DNA from: Spirochaetota bacterium
Lineage (GTDB): Bacteria; Spirochaetota; JAGLSM01; JAKPMW01
Direction of reading: 5' to 3'
Length of the DNA: 57,227 nucleotides
Assembly (NCBI GenBank): GCA_031283155.1
Contig: JAITCI010000002.1
Location: forward strand, 1-57,227
Shown: positions 47,201-55,498 of the stretch, in pieces
Position numbering within the stretch: the first letter of the stretch is position 1
Layout: every line of letters begins with the position of its first letter
Program-made: the position numbers and the translations under genes
The notes under the pieces: model-generated
Told to the model about the DNA's origin: nothing
The model's input: only the letters and a program-made list of their open reading frames with translations
Database searches by the model: none

Positions 47201-47454
47201 ATTCTTTCGGTGAGAAAAATTATGGGAGTTGCCAATTCATAACATATAATACCGGCTGCTTCCAGCCCATCAAAACTGGCTTCCAGATCCACGTCAATAA
47301 GGAGCAGATCGGGCGAATGCGTCCGCGCCAGCTCAAGAGCCATATTTCCATTGCGGGCAACCGCAAGTACAGTATACCCCTTTTGCGCAAGGTTTGCTTT
47401 GAGCTTCTCGCTCAGAGCTTCGTCATGTTCAGCAATAATAATCCGCGATTTCAT
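44224..47454 (-). CDS. Hybrid sensor kinase: REC-PAS-PAS-HisKA-HATPase-REC-like-REC-HPt
   Basis: 1076 residues, no membrane segment. In order: a receiver (RIIIAEHDEA, LLLIDVD), a coiled coil, two PAS-like domains (one begins MEKQSIIACAFSPDGRIEYV), HisKA with NVSHELRTPVGGILG, HATPase with NLTNNAIKF, DSGIGIS and GGTGLGL, a receiver-like domain that lacks the acidic pair and the conserved Thr, an intact receiver (ILVVEDNSVNQM, LILMDCQMPIMDGY, CKPVQ) and a C-terminal HPt with AHALKGAASNVG. Phosphate can pass His-Asp-His to an unlinked regulator. The input and output are unknown. The start MKSRIIIAE was preferred over an upstream in-frame start. Confidence 0.9.
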   Translation of the reverse strand: MKSRIIIAEHDEALSEKLKANLAQKGYTVLAVARNGNMALELARTHSPDLLLIDVDLEASFDGLEAAGIICYELATPIIFLTERIYSALVKKAEDLNAYGFIVKSSSFDDLHAMVALALAQNQAKKNLQEQNKKAQSLFTQIGNSISESFDEHEKKVQRLLAQLSIMDSSPYPVLRISRQGAIIYTNQAGFKFLDDMGLDANQHLPTQYTVLIEESIKDNKSRTFNIKTNEITCVMYVIPDPQEDCANFYGRSRIEHNRGNGPLEGSGLRFRSLMEKQSIIACAFSPDGRIEYVNAAFCSFFDRKNDELTGKAFADAVKLSDTASFNATLRSLQEGNQVSKFEQSLEMNTAKHWIEWDCRAVFGSIEGELLEVLATASEISDRKRVVELEKEKEISDGISRMKTEFLSNVSHELRTPVGGILGMSDLLLDTRLSSEQREYSKTIRNSAQALLTIINDLLDYSQIQEGKLKIESNDFDLREAIEDVMRLLAPRASEKNLELILHYSVDSPNKVIGDPGRIRQVLLNLTNNAIKFTIEGHVLLYVDCILQKDGRSTFSLALEDSGIGISNDKLDVIFERFSQADSSTTRFYGGTGLGLTISRQLARGMGGDIGVESSVGVGTTFWFSIPLTLDPAKETPLLSLKSYSHLISLYLVCTHDIVGRIYGRICRESGADCVICDPHDISEQLVHTHVKPMCVVLIDQRINDMDCFVLAKTLRNKFKGNMLKLILLANPDSIFEDIHTKGELLFDSITYKPLFHQPFVSRILSMVFPEDFKDSSAYEEKPLTYLSEDTPSQSANNDDFSEQVLAGVSILVVEDNSVNQMVVFRILERFGAAVTVANHGQEALERLGKRNFDLILMDCQMPIMDGYSATREIRDATSRFYRPDLPIIALTAHRGGEEMERTRVAGMNDYLCKPVQRDVIREKIVYWLKHTRSSGLNASFGAPSVPESDESNMDAGAGKEEIPVFDLPGVMNRLGNDEGLLRELLGVFWDSLDAQLAAMYTGLESGNIAEAEDRAHALKGAASNVGAERLRQRFYALELAGRNKESENFAELVQDLPVLIEELKKTLIERGYHTG

Positions 47455-47565
47455 GAGATTAGGATATACCGACCGGGCATAATAAAGCAAGTACACCGCG
47501 GAGCTGGAATGCCCTTTGGATGCAAGCATCCAGAGAGTGACGGAGCGCCCCTCGCAGCCAAAAGC

Positions 47566-48993
47566 TCAATAGCGGTAGTTTTCCGCCTTGAACGGCCCTG
47601 CCTTGGGTACGCCAATATAGGCGGCCTGCTTATCCGTCAGCTCGGTTAAGCTTACCCCTATCTTGGCAAGATGCAGCCGCGCGACCTCCTCGTCGAGGAG
47701 CTTGGAGAGCGTACGCACACCCTTCGTGATCTTGTCGCGGTTCTTCCAGAGATCGATCTGCGCGAGGGTTTGATTGGTGAAGGAATTGGACATCACGAAA
47801 GAGGGATGCCCCGTCGCGCAGCCGAGATTCACCAGGCGTCCCTCCGCAAGGAGGATGATGGAATGTCCGTCGGGGAAGGTATATTTATCGACCTGGGGCT
47901 TGATGTTGGTCACCTGTATCCCGGGGATGGCATTCAGTTCGGCAACCTGAATCTCATTATCAAAATGCCCGATGTTGCATACTATGGCCTGATCCTTCAT
48001 TTTGGCCATATGCGCGGCGGTAATGACGTCGGTATTGCCGGTGGTGGTTACATATATGTCCGCGCGCCCGAGGGTGTTTTCAACGGTTGTGACCTCGTGC
48101 CCCGCCATAGCCGCCTGCAGGGCGCAGATCGGATCGATTTCGGTGACAATCACACGCGCCCCGATGCTCGCCAGCGACTGCACCGACCCCTTGCCCACGT
48201 CGCCGTAGCCGCATACCACCGCCACCTTGCCCGCAACCATAACGTCGGTCGCGCGCTTGATGCCGTCAACAAGCGATTCGCGGCAGCCATACAGATTGTC
48301 AAATTTGGACTTTGTGACGGAATCGTTTACGTTGATCGCGGGTACACGCAGACTCCCCGCGCGCTCCATCTCGTAGAGCCTGTGGACGCCGGTGGTCGTT
48401 TCCTCGGAAACGCCCTTCCAGTCGGCGCAATGCTTTTTCCAGTATCCCTTATCCTTTGCCTGGATCTCTTTCAGCACCTCCAGCAAAAGCGTCTCATCCG
48501 CCGTTCCCGCCTTTCGGCTGAGGATCGCGGGATCCGCTTCGGCGTCGCAGCCCAGGTGCATCATAAGGGTGGCGTCCCCGCCGTCGTCAACGATCAGCTC
48601 AGGCCCCTTGCCGTCCCCGAAATCCAGGGCGCGATCCAAAAGCCGCCAGTATTCCGCGAGGCTTTCGCCCTTCCACGCAAACACGGGTACGCCTGCGGGA
48701 TTGGCCTCCGTTCCGTTTTTGCCCACCACAATTGCCGCAGCGGCATGATCCTGGGTGGAAAAAATATTGCAGCTCGACCAGCGCACCTGGGCGCCGAGTT
48801 CCACAAGGGTTTCAATCAAAACGGCGGTTTGGATGGTCATATGCAATGAGCCGGAAACCCGCACGCCTTTAAGCGGCTTTTCCTTGCCGTATTTTTCGCG
48901 CGTCGCCATCAGCCCGGGCATTTCCTGTTCCGCGATGATTATTTCTTTGCGTCCCCAATCCGCAAGACCGATATCCTTAATCTGGTATTCCAT
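47566..48993 (-). CDS. ahcY: Adenosylhomocysteinase
   Basis: A 475-residue SAH hydrolase, splitting S-adenosylhomocysteine into adenosine and homocysteine. It shows [12 protein letters not shown], the NAD-binding [19 protein letters not shown] and the C-terminal signature [10 protein letters not shown] that completes the neighbouring subunit's cofactor site. The ATG at 48993 follows GGGGAGAG. Adenosine made here could feed the deaminase at 8795. No SAH riboswitch-like fold was seen upstream. Confidence 0.97.
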   Translation of the reverse strand: MEYQIKDIGLADWGRKEIIIAEQEMPGLMATREKYGKEKPLKGVRVSGSLHMTIQTAVLIETLVELGAQVRWSSCNIFSTQDHAAAAIVVGKNGTEANPAGVPVFAWKGESLAEYWRLLDRALDFGDGKGPELIVDDGGDATLMMHLGCDAEADPAILSRKAGTADETLLLEVLKEIQAKDKGYWKKHCADWKGVSEETTTGVHRLYEMERAGSLRVPAINVNDSVTKSKFDNLYGCRESLVDGIKRATDVMVAGKVAVVCGYGDVGKGSVQSLASIGARVIVTEIDPICALQAAMAGHEVTTVENTLGRADIYVTTTGNTDVITAAHMAKMKDQAIVCNIGHFDNEIQVAELNAIPGIQVTNIKPQVDKYTFPDGHSIILLAEGRLVNLGCATGHPSFVMSNSFTNQTLAQIDLWKNRDKITKGVRTLSKLLDEEVARLHLAKIGVSLTELTDKQAAYIGVPKAGPFKAENYRY

Positions 48994-49106
48994 TATGGCA
49001 CTCTCCCCAAAAATTTTGCGCCGGGCGCAGCCGCGCATACTTTAATCTATACCGGAGCATATCGTAATGCAAGAGACGTAATACACCGCATTGCCGCGTT
49101 GTACAT

Positions 49107-49250
49107 ATTTTCGGAATGGGCGCGTGTCGGAAGTCTCTGTGTACCGGATGGAGAACGATCATGGCAGCTCGTGAGTAACCCCGCATGGCTGAACTCTGGG
49201 CGCTGTGCTCCCTGTACAGAAAGACGCCCAAAAACGCAGCCATTCCGAAA
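49107..49250. repeat. Inverted pair of the GAAAGACGCCC...ATTCCGAAA repeat
   Basis: The left copy (49107-49136) reads TTTTCGGAATGGGCGCGTG in the forward direction and the right copy (49219-49250) is in reverse, each with GTAC just outside. The 144-bp unit thus has imperfect terminal inverted repeats, like a small non-autonomous element. Confidence 0.6.
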
Positions 49251-49263
49251 TGCCGTGTGTACG

Positions 49264-49296
49264 TAAAAATGCGCCTGCCGTTTGCCGGCAGGCGCA
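49264..49296 (-). terminator. Rho-independent terminator of flaB (49334 gene)
   Basis: Leftward stem TGCGCCTGCCG/CGGCAGGCGCA with a 5-base loop, followed by TTTTT. About 37 bases after the stop. Confidence 0.9.
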
Positions 49297-49333
49297 AGTG
49301 ATTCGTGGCCTTACATACTTCAAAACTGCACTG

Positions 49334-50146
49334 CTAGCCCAGAAGCTTGAGAACAGTCTTGGACTGCATATTTGCCTGGACAAGCATTGCAGTCCCGGTC
49401 TGCGTCAAGATCTCACTTTTGGTAAACTCGATGATCTCCCGAGCCATATCGGTGTCCCTGATCCTGGATTCCGCAGCGGTAAGGTTCTCCTCGGCGACCG
49501 CAAGGGTATTCACTACATGCCCCATGCGGTTCTGCCAGGCACCCACGTTTGCGCGCTGCTTTGAAACGGTGTTGACCGCAGTATCAATCGAACCCAGGCT
49601 GTCATTTGCCGACGCCACCGACGTGATATCGACGCCGTTTACGGCAAGAGCCTTTGTGTCCATGGAATCAAGCGATACGGAGATCGTTTGATCCTTGTCC
49701 GGTCCGATGTGAAACCGCAGATCCGCAAGCGAACCATCCAGAATCTTCAGTTGATTAAACGAGGTAACGTCCACAATCCGGTCGATCTCCTGCTTGAGCT
49801 GCGAGACCTCCACCTGAATCTGAAGTCTGTCCTCGGTACTGTAGATCTGGTTGGCACCCTGAATGGAAAGTTCCCGCATACGATGAAGAATCGAATGCAT
49901 CTCCTGCATGGATCCTTCGGCGGTCTGCAAAAACGATATTCCATTCTGCGCATTGCGCATTGCCTGGGCAAGCCCCTTAATCTGCGAACGGAGTTTTTCG
50001 GATACCGCAAGTCCTGACGCATCATCCCCGGCCTTGTTGATTTTGTACCCCGACGAGAGCTTTTCGATGGACTCGCCCAACTGGGCGGCCACACCTGCAA
50101 GCTGCCGGTGCGCAAAATGCGCAGACATATTATGGTTGATGATCAT
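49334..50146 (-). CDS. flaB: Flagellin FlaB (core filament), copy nearest ahcY
   Basis: A 270-residue flagellin. The conserved N-terminal helix MIINHNMSAHFAHR with [20 protein letters not shown] and the C-terminal [20 protein letters not shown] and MLVQANMQSK show both D0/D1 domains; there is no outer D2/D3, as usual for spirochete FlaB. It has no signal peptide and is exported by the flagellar type III system with FliS. AGGAGGGAGGAGA precedes the ATG. A hairpin with loop AGGGAT lies 26 bases before the ATG. It is the shortest and most divergent of the three. Confidence 0.96.
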   Translation of the reverse strand: MIINHNMSAHFAHRQLAGVAAQLGESIEKLSSGYKINKAGDDASGLAVSEKLRSQIKGLAQAMRNAQNGISFLQTAEGSMQEMHSILHRMRELSIQGANQIYSTEDRLQIQVEVSQLKQEIDRIVDVTSFNQLKILDGSLADLRFHIGPDKDQTISVSLDSMDTKALAVNGVDITSVASANDSLGSIDTAVNTVSKQRANVGAWQNRMGHVVNTLAVAEENLTAAESRIRDTDMAREIIEFTKSEILTQTGTAMLVQANMQSKTVLKLLG

Positions 50147-50172
50147 GCCATCTCCTCCCTCCTGGAAGTGCA

Positions 50173-50190
50173 TTCGGCATCCCTGCCGAA
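50173..50190 (-). promoter_or_regulatory. CsrA-type leader hairpin, flaB (49334 gene)
   Basis: The mRNA strand reads TTCGGC-AGGGAT-GCCGAA. The loop and closing bases CAGGGATG match the known CsrA consensus CARGGAUG with GGA in the loop. 26 bases separate it from the ATG; the GGA-rich ribosome binding site lies between. Confidence 0.7.
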
Positions 50191-50437
50191 CGGCTTTAAT
50201 GGGTATGCTCCCTGATCCGGCGGATGTAAGGACTCCTCCATGATGATGGGTGCGCAAGTTTTACGCCTGCGGCCACGAATCTCCCGATTCCATCACGAAG
50301 GGCTGCCCCCAAAAACGCCGTACAACCCCGCCTCTGCCCGGCGTAATCAAGCCGCGCAGGATGCGTTATTGTCTTTGCTCTCGGATAGAGGTTGATAGTC
50401 TGGCTGAAACGTTACCGGCATAAGCGTACTGTAAGAA

Positions 50438-50459
50438 CGGCTTTTCAGTCAAAAAGCCG
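50438..50459 (-). terminator. Hairpin spanning the stop codon of the middle flaB
   Basis: Leftward CGGCTTTT-TGACTG-AAAAGCCG. The TGA stop (50447-50445) is at the loop's 3' edge. TTCTT follows, a weak tail. Confidence 0.55.
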
Positions 50460-51350
50460 GAGAGCCGCCTGCGGCTGCATACTTGCGTGCGCAAGCATGG
50501 ATACACCGGACTGCATGAGGATCTGCGAGCGAATATAATTCGTCATTTCCTCCGCCATATCGGTGTCGCGGATGCGGCTCTCGGCAGCCTGCAGGTTCTC
50601 GGCAGCAATCGCAATCCCCTTCACCGCGTATTCAAAGCGGTTCTGGTACGCGCCAAGATCTGCCCGCTGCTTCATCACAACGTTATAGGCGGCGTCAATC
50701 TGACCGATAACCTTATTCGCCGAACCCGGAGTGTCCAGCTTCAGCGTTACCTGGTCGGCGTCATCCACAAACTTGAGGGCGCGCGCAGTCATGTCGCCAA
50801 GAAATACCTGCTCGCGCTGATCCATGTTGGCCCCAATATGAAACTGGGTACCCGCTTCGTCAAGGGTCGCCGCATTAACGCGCGCGGGAGCGTAGTTTTC
50901 GTTCCCCGCATACGCATCCGGCAGCTTGCCAAAGCGTCCGGTGAGGAGATTCATGCCGTTAAACTGGGCATGCTTCGCAATCCGGTCGACCTCGTCAACG
51001 AGCTGCGAAACCTCAACCTGCATCATCATCCTGTCCTCGGTCGAATAGATCCCGTTGGCCGACTGGACGGCGAGTTCGCGGATACGGTTGAATATCTGGC
51101 TTGTTTCATCCATATAGCCTTCGGCAGTCTGCAGAAAAGAAATGCCGTTTTGGGCGTTTCTCCCTGCCTGCACCAGACCCCGTATCTGACTTCGCATCTT
51201 CTCGGAAACAGCAAGCCCCGAGGCGTCGTCGCCGGCACGGTTAATCCTTTCTCCCGAGGCGAGTTTCTGAATGCTCTTTTCGCCGTCGATCATCGTGCCT
51301 TGCATTGTGCGATGCGCAAACATCGCACTCATGTTGTGATTGATAACCAT
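50445..51350 (-). CDS. flaB: Flagellin FlaB (core filament), middle copy
   Basis: A 301-residue flagellin starting [14 protein letters not shown]. It has the conserved [20 protein letters not shown] and C-terminal [13 protein letters not shown]. Compared with the 49334 copy it has a longer middle (about residues 150-200, including [20 protein letters not shown]), as in typical treponeme FlaB. AAGGAGGGATTTTCC precedes the ATG, so GGA motifs also lie in the ribosome binding site. A long 5' leader holds a CsrA-type hairpin 65 bases upstream. Confidence 0.96.
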   Translation of the reverse strand: MVINHNMSAMFAHRTMQGTMIDGEKSIQKLASGERINRAGDDASGLAVSEKMRSQIRGLVQAGRNAQNGISFLQTAEGYMDETSQIFNRIRELAVQSANGIYSTEDRMMMQVEVSQLVDEVDRIAKHAQFNGMNLLTGRFGKLPDAYAGNENYAPARVNAATLDEAGTQFHIGANMDQREQVFLGDMTARALKFVDDADQVTLKLDTPGSANKVIGQIDAAYNVVMKQRADLGAYQNRFEYAVKGIAIAAENLQAAESRIRDTDMAEEMTNYIRSQILMQSGVSMLAHASMQPQAALRLFD

Positions 51351-51415
51351 GGAAAATCCCTCCTTGTTCCATTTCAAGCCGATGCTTGCAGCCATGCAGG
51401 CTGTAAACATCGAAC

Positions 51416-51433
51416 TCCGGCATCCCTGCCGGA
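51416..51433 (-). promoter_or_regulatory. CsrA-type leader hairpin, middle flaB
   Basis: The mRNA strand reads TCCGGC-AGGGAT-GCCGGA: same loop as the 50173 hairpin, with different but still pairing stem bases. 65 bases before the ATG. Confidence 0.65.
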
Positions 51434-51731
51434 CGGCGCATCATCAGGAGGCGAATATTCTTGACCGGGCCCTGGTCAGTGGAGAGAGGTGATCGCGCGA
51501 ACTTGTCCTCGCTCCCTTGGCCGCTTCCTGACTTCAACTACCGGGACTGTACTCCCGGAGGTCATGCCAGACAGCGGGTATACAACCCCCGTTTCTGAAG
51601 GAAGGGAAATGTGCCGTGTCCTGGTTTTCCATGGTTGATACCGCAATGCCAAAACGTTTCAGTTTACGGTATCCTGTATTCCTCCTTTCACCCTTGCATC
51701 AGGGTTCCGATCTATGTATGTAACCAACGCC

Positions 51732-51761
51732 GAAAGGATAGGATTATTCTCCTACCCTTTC
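51732..51761 (-). terminator. Hairpin after the third flaB
   Basis: Leftward GAAAGG-G-TAGGA, loop GAATAA, TCCTA-T-CCTTTC with one mismatch, bracketed by direct repeats CCAACGCCG (51724 and 51761). No T tract. Confidence 0.5.
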
Positions 51762-51799
51762 CAACGCCGGGAACACCCGAATAATGATAAACGCCCGCA

Positions 51800-52660
51800 C
51801 TACTGCAGCAGTCTGAGTACCGATTGCGGCTTCAGGTTTGCCTGTCCAAGCATTGCGGTCGCGGAAGTTGTCAGGATCTGATCCTTGACAAAGGTCGACA
51901 TCTGCTCGGCCATATCCGTGTCGCGGATTCTGGACTCCGCAGCCTGAATATTCTCATACCCGATCATAATGCCCTTCACCGCGAACTCGAGCCTGGACTG
52001 ATACGCGCCCAGATCGGCTCTCTGCTTTGAAACCCGCATAAGCGCCTGATCGAGCACACCAATGGCCTTATTGGCGTCGTTTGGAGTTGAAAGGGTAATA
52101 AAGGAAGCGGTTGAGAGACTCCGGATGCCCAGAGCGCGGGTTGACATGGTGCCGATATATACGCGCTTGCGCTGATCCATATTGGCGCCAATGTGGAACC
52201 ACATACTCGCCCCGGCGTATTGCCCCTGGGTATCGTTGCCAAAGCGGCCTGTCAAAAGGTTCATCTCGTTGAACTGCGCATGGCTTGCGATGCGATCAAC
52301 TTCGTCGACAAGCTGGGATACCTCAACCTGCATCATCATACGATCCTGCGACGTGTAAATGCCGTTGGCAGCCTGAACAGCCAACTCGCGTAAGCGCTGC
52401 ATAACGTCCTGGGTCTGCTGCAGATATCCCTCGGCCGTCTGAATCATGGAGATGCCGTCTTCCGCATTGCGGGCAGCGCGGTATAAGCCGCGTACCTGAC
52501 TGCGCATCTTCTCAGACACAGCAAGACCGGAAGCATCGTCGCCCGCGCGGTTGATGCGCATACCCGAAGAGAGCTTCTCGATATCCCTGTCTACCTGTTG
52601 ATTGTTGATTTTGAGATTGCGGTTTGCAAAAATACTGCTGATGTTGTGATTGATGATCAT
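51800..52660 (-). CDS. flaB: Flagellin FlaB (core filament), first copy transcribed
   Basis: A 286-residue flagellin starting [14 protein letters not shown], with [20 protein letters not shown], the middle region [20 protein letters not shown] and the C-terminal [13 protein letters not shown] and [10 protein letters not shown]. This is the usual treponeme FlaB length (about 285). CGGAGGAGTG precedes the ATG. A CsrA-type hairpin lies 26 bases before the ATG and a sigma-28-like promoter about 225 bases upstream. It is closer to the middle copy than to the 49334 copy. Confidence 0.97.
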   Translation of the reverse strand: MIINHNISSIFANRNLKINNQQVDRDIEKLSSGMRINRAGDDASGLAVSEKMRSQVRGLYRAARNAEDGISMIQTAEGYLQQTQDVMQRLRELAVQAANGIYTSQDRMMMQVEVSQLVDEVDRIASHAQFNEMNLLTGRFGNDTQGQYAGASMWFHIGANMDQRKRVYIGTMSTRALGIRSLSTASFITLSTPNDANKAIGVLDQALMRVSKQRADLGAYQSRLEFAVKGIMIGYENIQAAESRIRDTDMAEQMSTFVKDQILTTSATAMLGQANLKPQSVLRLLQ

Positions 52661-52686
52661 GCTTCACTCCTCCGTGAATGTTCTCC

Positions 52687-52704
52687 CCAGGCCTCCCTGC
52701 CTGG
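52687..52704 (-). promoter_or_regulatory. CsrA-type leader hairpin, first flaB
   Basis: The mRNA strand reads CCAGGC-AGGGAG-GCCTGG, immediately followed by GGAGAAC. The stem differs from the other two at several paired positions; AGGGA is kept. 26 bases before the ATG, as for the 49334 gene. Confidence 0.68.
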
Positions 52705-52883
52705 CGTTGAGAAAGTTGTGTACTTCACTTTTCCTGGCCTTTTTGAAAAGCCGCCTGATTGATACCGCCTCCTTTTCGCTTTTTTTAATAAACGCTTAAG
52801 TTTTTTTGAGAACTCCCGAAAATAGCAGTATGAGAGAGCAGAAAGGCCGGACTCATACCCAAATAAGACGCTCTCAACGCAGA

Positions 52884-52910
52884 TTATCGGAATATTCAGG
52901 CAGATCTTGA
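52884..52910 (-). promoter_or_regulatory. Sigma-28 (FliA) promoter candidate of flaB
   Basis: Leftward TCAAGATC (52910-52903), 11 bp, TCCGATAA (52891-52884). The known consensus is TAAAGTTT-N11-GCCGATAA: 7 of 8 at -10, 5 of 8 at -35. It implies a leader of over 200 bases. Confidence 0.55.
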
Positions 52911-52988
52911 ATACTTTTTCGCTCTTTTTTTTATTTTTTAACCCGCTTTACGCAAAATTTGCTTTCATCAGACCGGTACGCAAATTTT

Positions 52989-53017
52989 TTGCCGGGTAAG
53001 GGATAAAAAGCTATATT
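52989..53017 (+). promoter_or_regulatory. Promoter of tRNA-Leu
   Basis: TTGCCG (52989-52994), 17 bp, TATATT (53012-53017), ending 18 bases before the tRNA. Confidence 0.55.
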
Positions 53018-53035
53018 TTTGGGGTATTTGGCGTT

Positions 53036-53118
53036 GCCCGGGTGGTGGAATGGTAGACACACTAGCTTGAGGGGCTAGCGGTCGCAAGGCCGTGCTGGTT
53101 CAAATCCAGTTCCGGGCA
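53036..53118 (+). tRNA. tRNA-Leu, anticodon GAG
   Basis: 83 bases. The acceptor GCCCGGG pairs with TCCGGGC, with A as discriminator and no encoded CCA. The anticodon stem CTAGC/GCTAG encloses loop TTGAGGG with GAG. A long variable arm (GGTCGCAAGGCC) marks a class II tRNA, and GGTTCAAATCC is the T loop region. Confidence 0.96.
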
Positions 53119-53131
53119 TAAAATTCTGTTC

Positions 53132-53710
53132 TTACAATTTGCGGCTTACCTCATCAACCAATCCATAGACGCGCGCTTCCTCTGCGCTTAAGTAATGATC
53201 ACGGTCGGTATCCTTTTCGATCTGCTCCAGCGACTTTCCGGTAATTTCGGCATAGATCGAATTCAGGAGCGCGCGCGTACGTACCATCTCTTCGGCATGG
53301 ATCTTGAGGTCGGCTGCCGGACCATAAATTTCCCCGCTGATCAGCGGCTGGTGGATCAACACCTTGGAGTGCGGCCAGGCATAGCGCATACCTTTGGTAC
53401 CCACAGCCGCCAGAAATGAAGCCATGCTTGCGGCGATGCCGCAGACCACCGTAGCCACCGGTGCCTTGATCGCATACATGGCGTCATAAATAGCCAGGCC
53501 GGCGCTGATGACTCCGCCGGGGCTGTTGATATACATGGTTATGGGTTCAGCGGATTGCGCGTCCATATAGATAAGCTGACGGACGATTTTTTCCGAAACC
53601 TCATCATCGATCTCTGACCAGAGAAATATCTTCCGGCTTTTAATCGCCGAATCGATGATCTCCTGCGGCAGGGAAGGTCCTTCCTTGTCTTTGTCTTCTG
53701 TATCGCCCAT
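53132..53710 (-). CDS. clpP: ATP-dependent Clp protease proteolytic subunit
   Basis: 192 residues, full length. The catalytic triad is Ser95 (GIAASMAS), His120 (VLIHQPL) and Asp171 (EKDTDRDHYLS), aligned to E. coli ClpP by spacing; INSPGGVISAG forms the handle region. ClpP forms a 14-mer that degrades proteins delivered by ClpX or ClpA. GGAGGAAGATC precedes the ATG. It converges with tRNA-Leu. No clpX or tig is adjacent, so this may be a stand-alone copy. Confidence 0.96.
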   Translation of the reverse strand: MGDTEDKDKEGPSLPQEIIDSAIKSRKIFLWSEIDDEVSEKIVRQLIYMDAQSAEPITMYINSPGGVISAGLAIYDAMYAIKAPVATVVCGIAASMASFLAAVGTKGMRYAWPHSKVLIHQPLISGEIYGPAADLKIHAEEMVRTRALLNSIYAEITGKSLEQIEKDTDRDHYLSAEEARVYGLVDEVSRKL

Positions 53711-53827
53711 GATCTTCCTCCGCTGCCCTTTGTGTTTTTCCTGTTCCCTGAAAGAAGCGCGGCTTCCGTTTGGTCGCCGCGCATCTACCTGCTTATTTAC
53801 TGAGGTTGTATACCAAAGAAATCAAAA

Positions 53828-55342
53828 CTATTGCCTCTTGATGCGGCCATCAACCGCCGCATTTATCGTTCCGCGGGCGCGTATAACATCGATCAAAGCG
53901 TCCCGCATCACAAAACCGGTATCATAGCTCTCGTAATCCAAAAACTCGACAAAGCCATCCCCGCCGGCAGCCACAAAATCGCTTGTCGCAACACTATAGA
54001 CGCGCTCGGGATTGATGGGAGCGCCGTTAATAATAATATCGATTGCCTTCCCATCCTTGATTGTGTACCCGGAACCGCTGGATATCTGCAGGAAGTTACC
54101 CTTTTCGGGATCCTTGGCGGCAACACGATCAAGTATACCGGCAATGGCGGAGCCGGGCATTCTGACCACGTAAATGGTATTGTCAAAAGGTATGACTTTC
54201 ACGATATCATTAACCTTTATCTCGCCGGCAGCGATGGAGTCGCGGATACCGCCGCCATTGACTACGGCCAGATCCGTTTTGGCAATATCGCGCGTAATGT
54301 CGCAGATCAGATTGCCGAGGTTGGTTTCCTCGTTACGCACCTTGCTCTTTTCACCCTCAAGCCGCACGGTGGCGCGCGCAATCACCTGCTGCAATTCCGC
54401 GCCGAGCTTCTCGTTATACTCAGCAACTATGGCTTCTATCTTCGCGTCTTTTTTCAGATCAGGCGTCATGGGAATGAGCTTTGAATCAATGGATAGAATC
54501 TTTTTTGCCTTTCTGTCGACCTTCAGTTTAACCACTCCAAGATACTTCCCATACAGACCGGCCTGAACGATGCGCGTCTTGCCTTCCTGGATACCGTTCG
54601 TCAGCGCGGTATGCGAATGCCCGCCTACGATGATATCGATACCGCTCACCTCCTTCGCGAGCTTAACATCCTCGTTCGAACCCAGATGCGTCAGCGCGAT
54701 AACAATATCCGCTTTTTCTTTCTCGCGGAGATCGGAAACCAACTGTTTCGCAACTTCGGCGGGTTTAACAAAGGTTAAACCGCCAACATTTTTTGGATGA
54801 GTGGTAACGGAGGTATCCGGAGTCAGGAGTCCAAAAATGGCAATCCGGAAACCTTTAACCTCTTTGATGACGTATCCCCGGGATACAAAATTCTCTTCCT
54901 TGTCATCAAGGAGATTCGCGCAGACCACATCAAACTTTGCCCTGGAAAGAAGCCGCTTGAGATTTTCCTGCCCGTAATCAAATTCATGATTTCCAAGAGT
55001 GGCGACATTCACAAACTCATCCATGATGGAATAACTCTCTTCGCCCTTGAAAAGGGTCGAGAAAGCCGTTCCCTGAAGCGCGTCGCCGCCAAAAAGCACC
55101 AAACTATCCGGATCCTTCGCTTTTCGATCGAATACGGCTTTGGCAAGGCGGGCAGCACCCGCGCCGTCGTCCTGCCTCTCTTCCTTGTCGCCTACCTTAA
55201 CAACTTTTTCGGCGGGCAGCAACATGGCGTGAAAATCATTAAAATGGAGAATCTGGATCGATTCCGAAGTACCGCAGGCCGTTATTCCAAATACAAGTAT
55301 GGCAACCGCGCAGCAAAGGCGTATCATTCGTAACATTTTCAT
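53828..55342 (-). CDS. 5'-nucleotidase/2',3'-cyclic phosphodiesterase family lipoprotein (UshA-like)
   Basis: 504 residues. The start MKMLRMIRL follows GGAGG. The signal peptide ends in a lipobox FGITAC, with the lipidated Cys near residue 23. The metallophosphatase half has QILHFNDFHAML, FGGDALQGT, ATLGNHEFDYG and IIVGGHSHTAL, the full two-metal set. The C-terminal 5-nucleotidase domain has VVNGGGIRDSI and TSDFVAAGGDGF. It should hydrolyse nucleotides in the periplasm so that nucleosides can be imported. Confidence 0.93.
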   Translation of the reverse strand: MKMLRMIRLCCAVAILVFGITACGTSESIQILHFNDFHAMLLPAEKVVKVGDKEERQDDGAGAARLAKAVFDRKAKDPDSLVLFGGDALQGTAFSTLFKGEESYSIMDEFVNVATLGNHEFDYGQENLKRLLSRAKFDVVCANLLDDKEENFVSRGYVIKEVKGFRIAIFGLLTPDTSVTTHPKNVGGLTFVKPAEVAKQLVSDLREKEKADIVIALTHLGSNEDVKLAKEVSGIDIIVGGHSHTALTNGIQEGKTRIVQAGLYGKYLGVVKLKVDRKAKKILSIDSKLIPMTPDLKKDAKIEAIVAEYNEKLGAELQQVIARATVRLEGEKSKVRNEETNLGNLICDITRDIAKTDLAVVNGGGIRDSIAAGEIKVNDIVKVIPFDNTIYVVRMPGSAIAGILDRVAAKDPEKGNFLQISSGSGYTIKDGKAIDIIINGAPINPERVYSVATSDFVAAGGDGFVEFLDYESYDTGFVMRDALIDVIRARGTINAAVDGRIKRQ

Positions 55343-55498
55343 TGGCCTCCAAAGATAAATTTGAAAGTTTTCTCGCCTAAAAATCAAAAACGGGTGGCAG
55401 GCAACCCTTTATGATACTCTTTATCTTGCTGATTTGTCAATGACAAAAGAAGAATATGTCATTAGGTGTGCGGGTTACTATGCCGACTGTTTCGGAAA

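Larger units (their letters stand above)
48994..49333. other. Non-coding gap between ahcY and flaB with repeat pair
   Basis: 340 bp without a gene. It holds an inverted pair of dispersed repeats (49107-49250) and the flaB terminator (49264-49296). GTGATTCGTGGCC near 49300 matches the words in the 37519-38108 gap. Confidence 0.55.
51351..51799 (-). other. 449-bp flaB intergenic leader region
   Basis: No gene. From right to left it contains the terminator hairpin of the next flaB, a hairpin CCGGGA-CTGTAC-TCCCGG at 51541-51558, a near-palindrome TTGACCGGGCCCTGGTCAG near 51460, and the CsrA-type hairpin at 51416-51433. No clear sigma-28 site was found. Confidence 0.5.
52661..53035. other. Divergent regulatory gap between flaB and tRNA-Leu
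   Basis: 375 bp without a gene. It contains the flaB leader hairpin, a sigma-28-like site, AT-rich tracts and the tRNA promoter. TACGCAAAATTTG and TACGCAAATTTTTTG form a short direct repeat near 52950-52991. Confidence 0.6.

Noticed and set aside
48994-49106. SAH riboswitch upstream of ahcY
   Set aside because: No conserved SAH aptamer-like helices or loop motifs could be seen, and the leader is short before the repeat begins.
50412-50438. Sigma-28 promoter for the 49334 flaB
   Set aside because: GCCGGTAA matches the -10 at 7 of 8, but the expected -35 position reads GTTCTTAC, which does not match.
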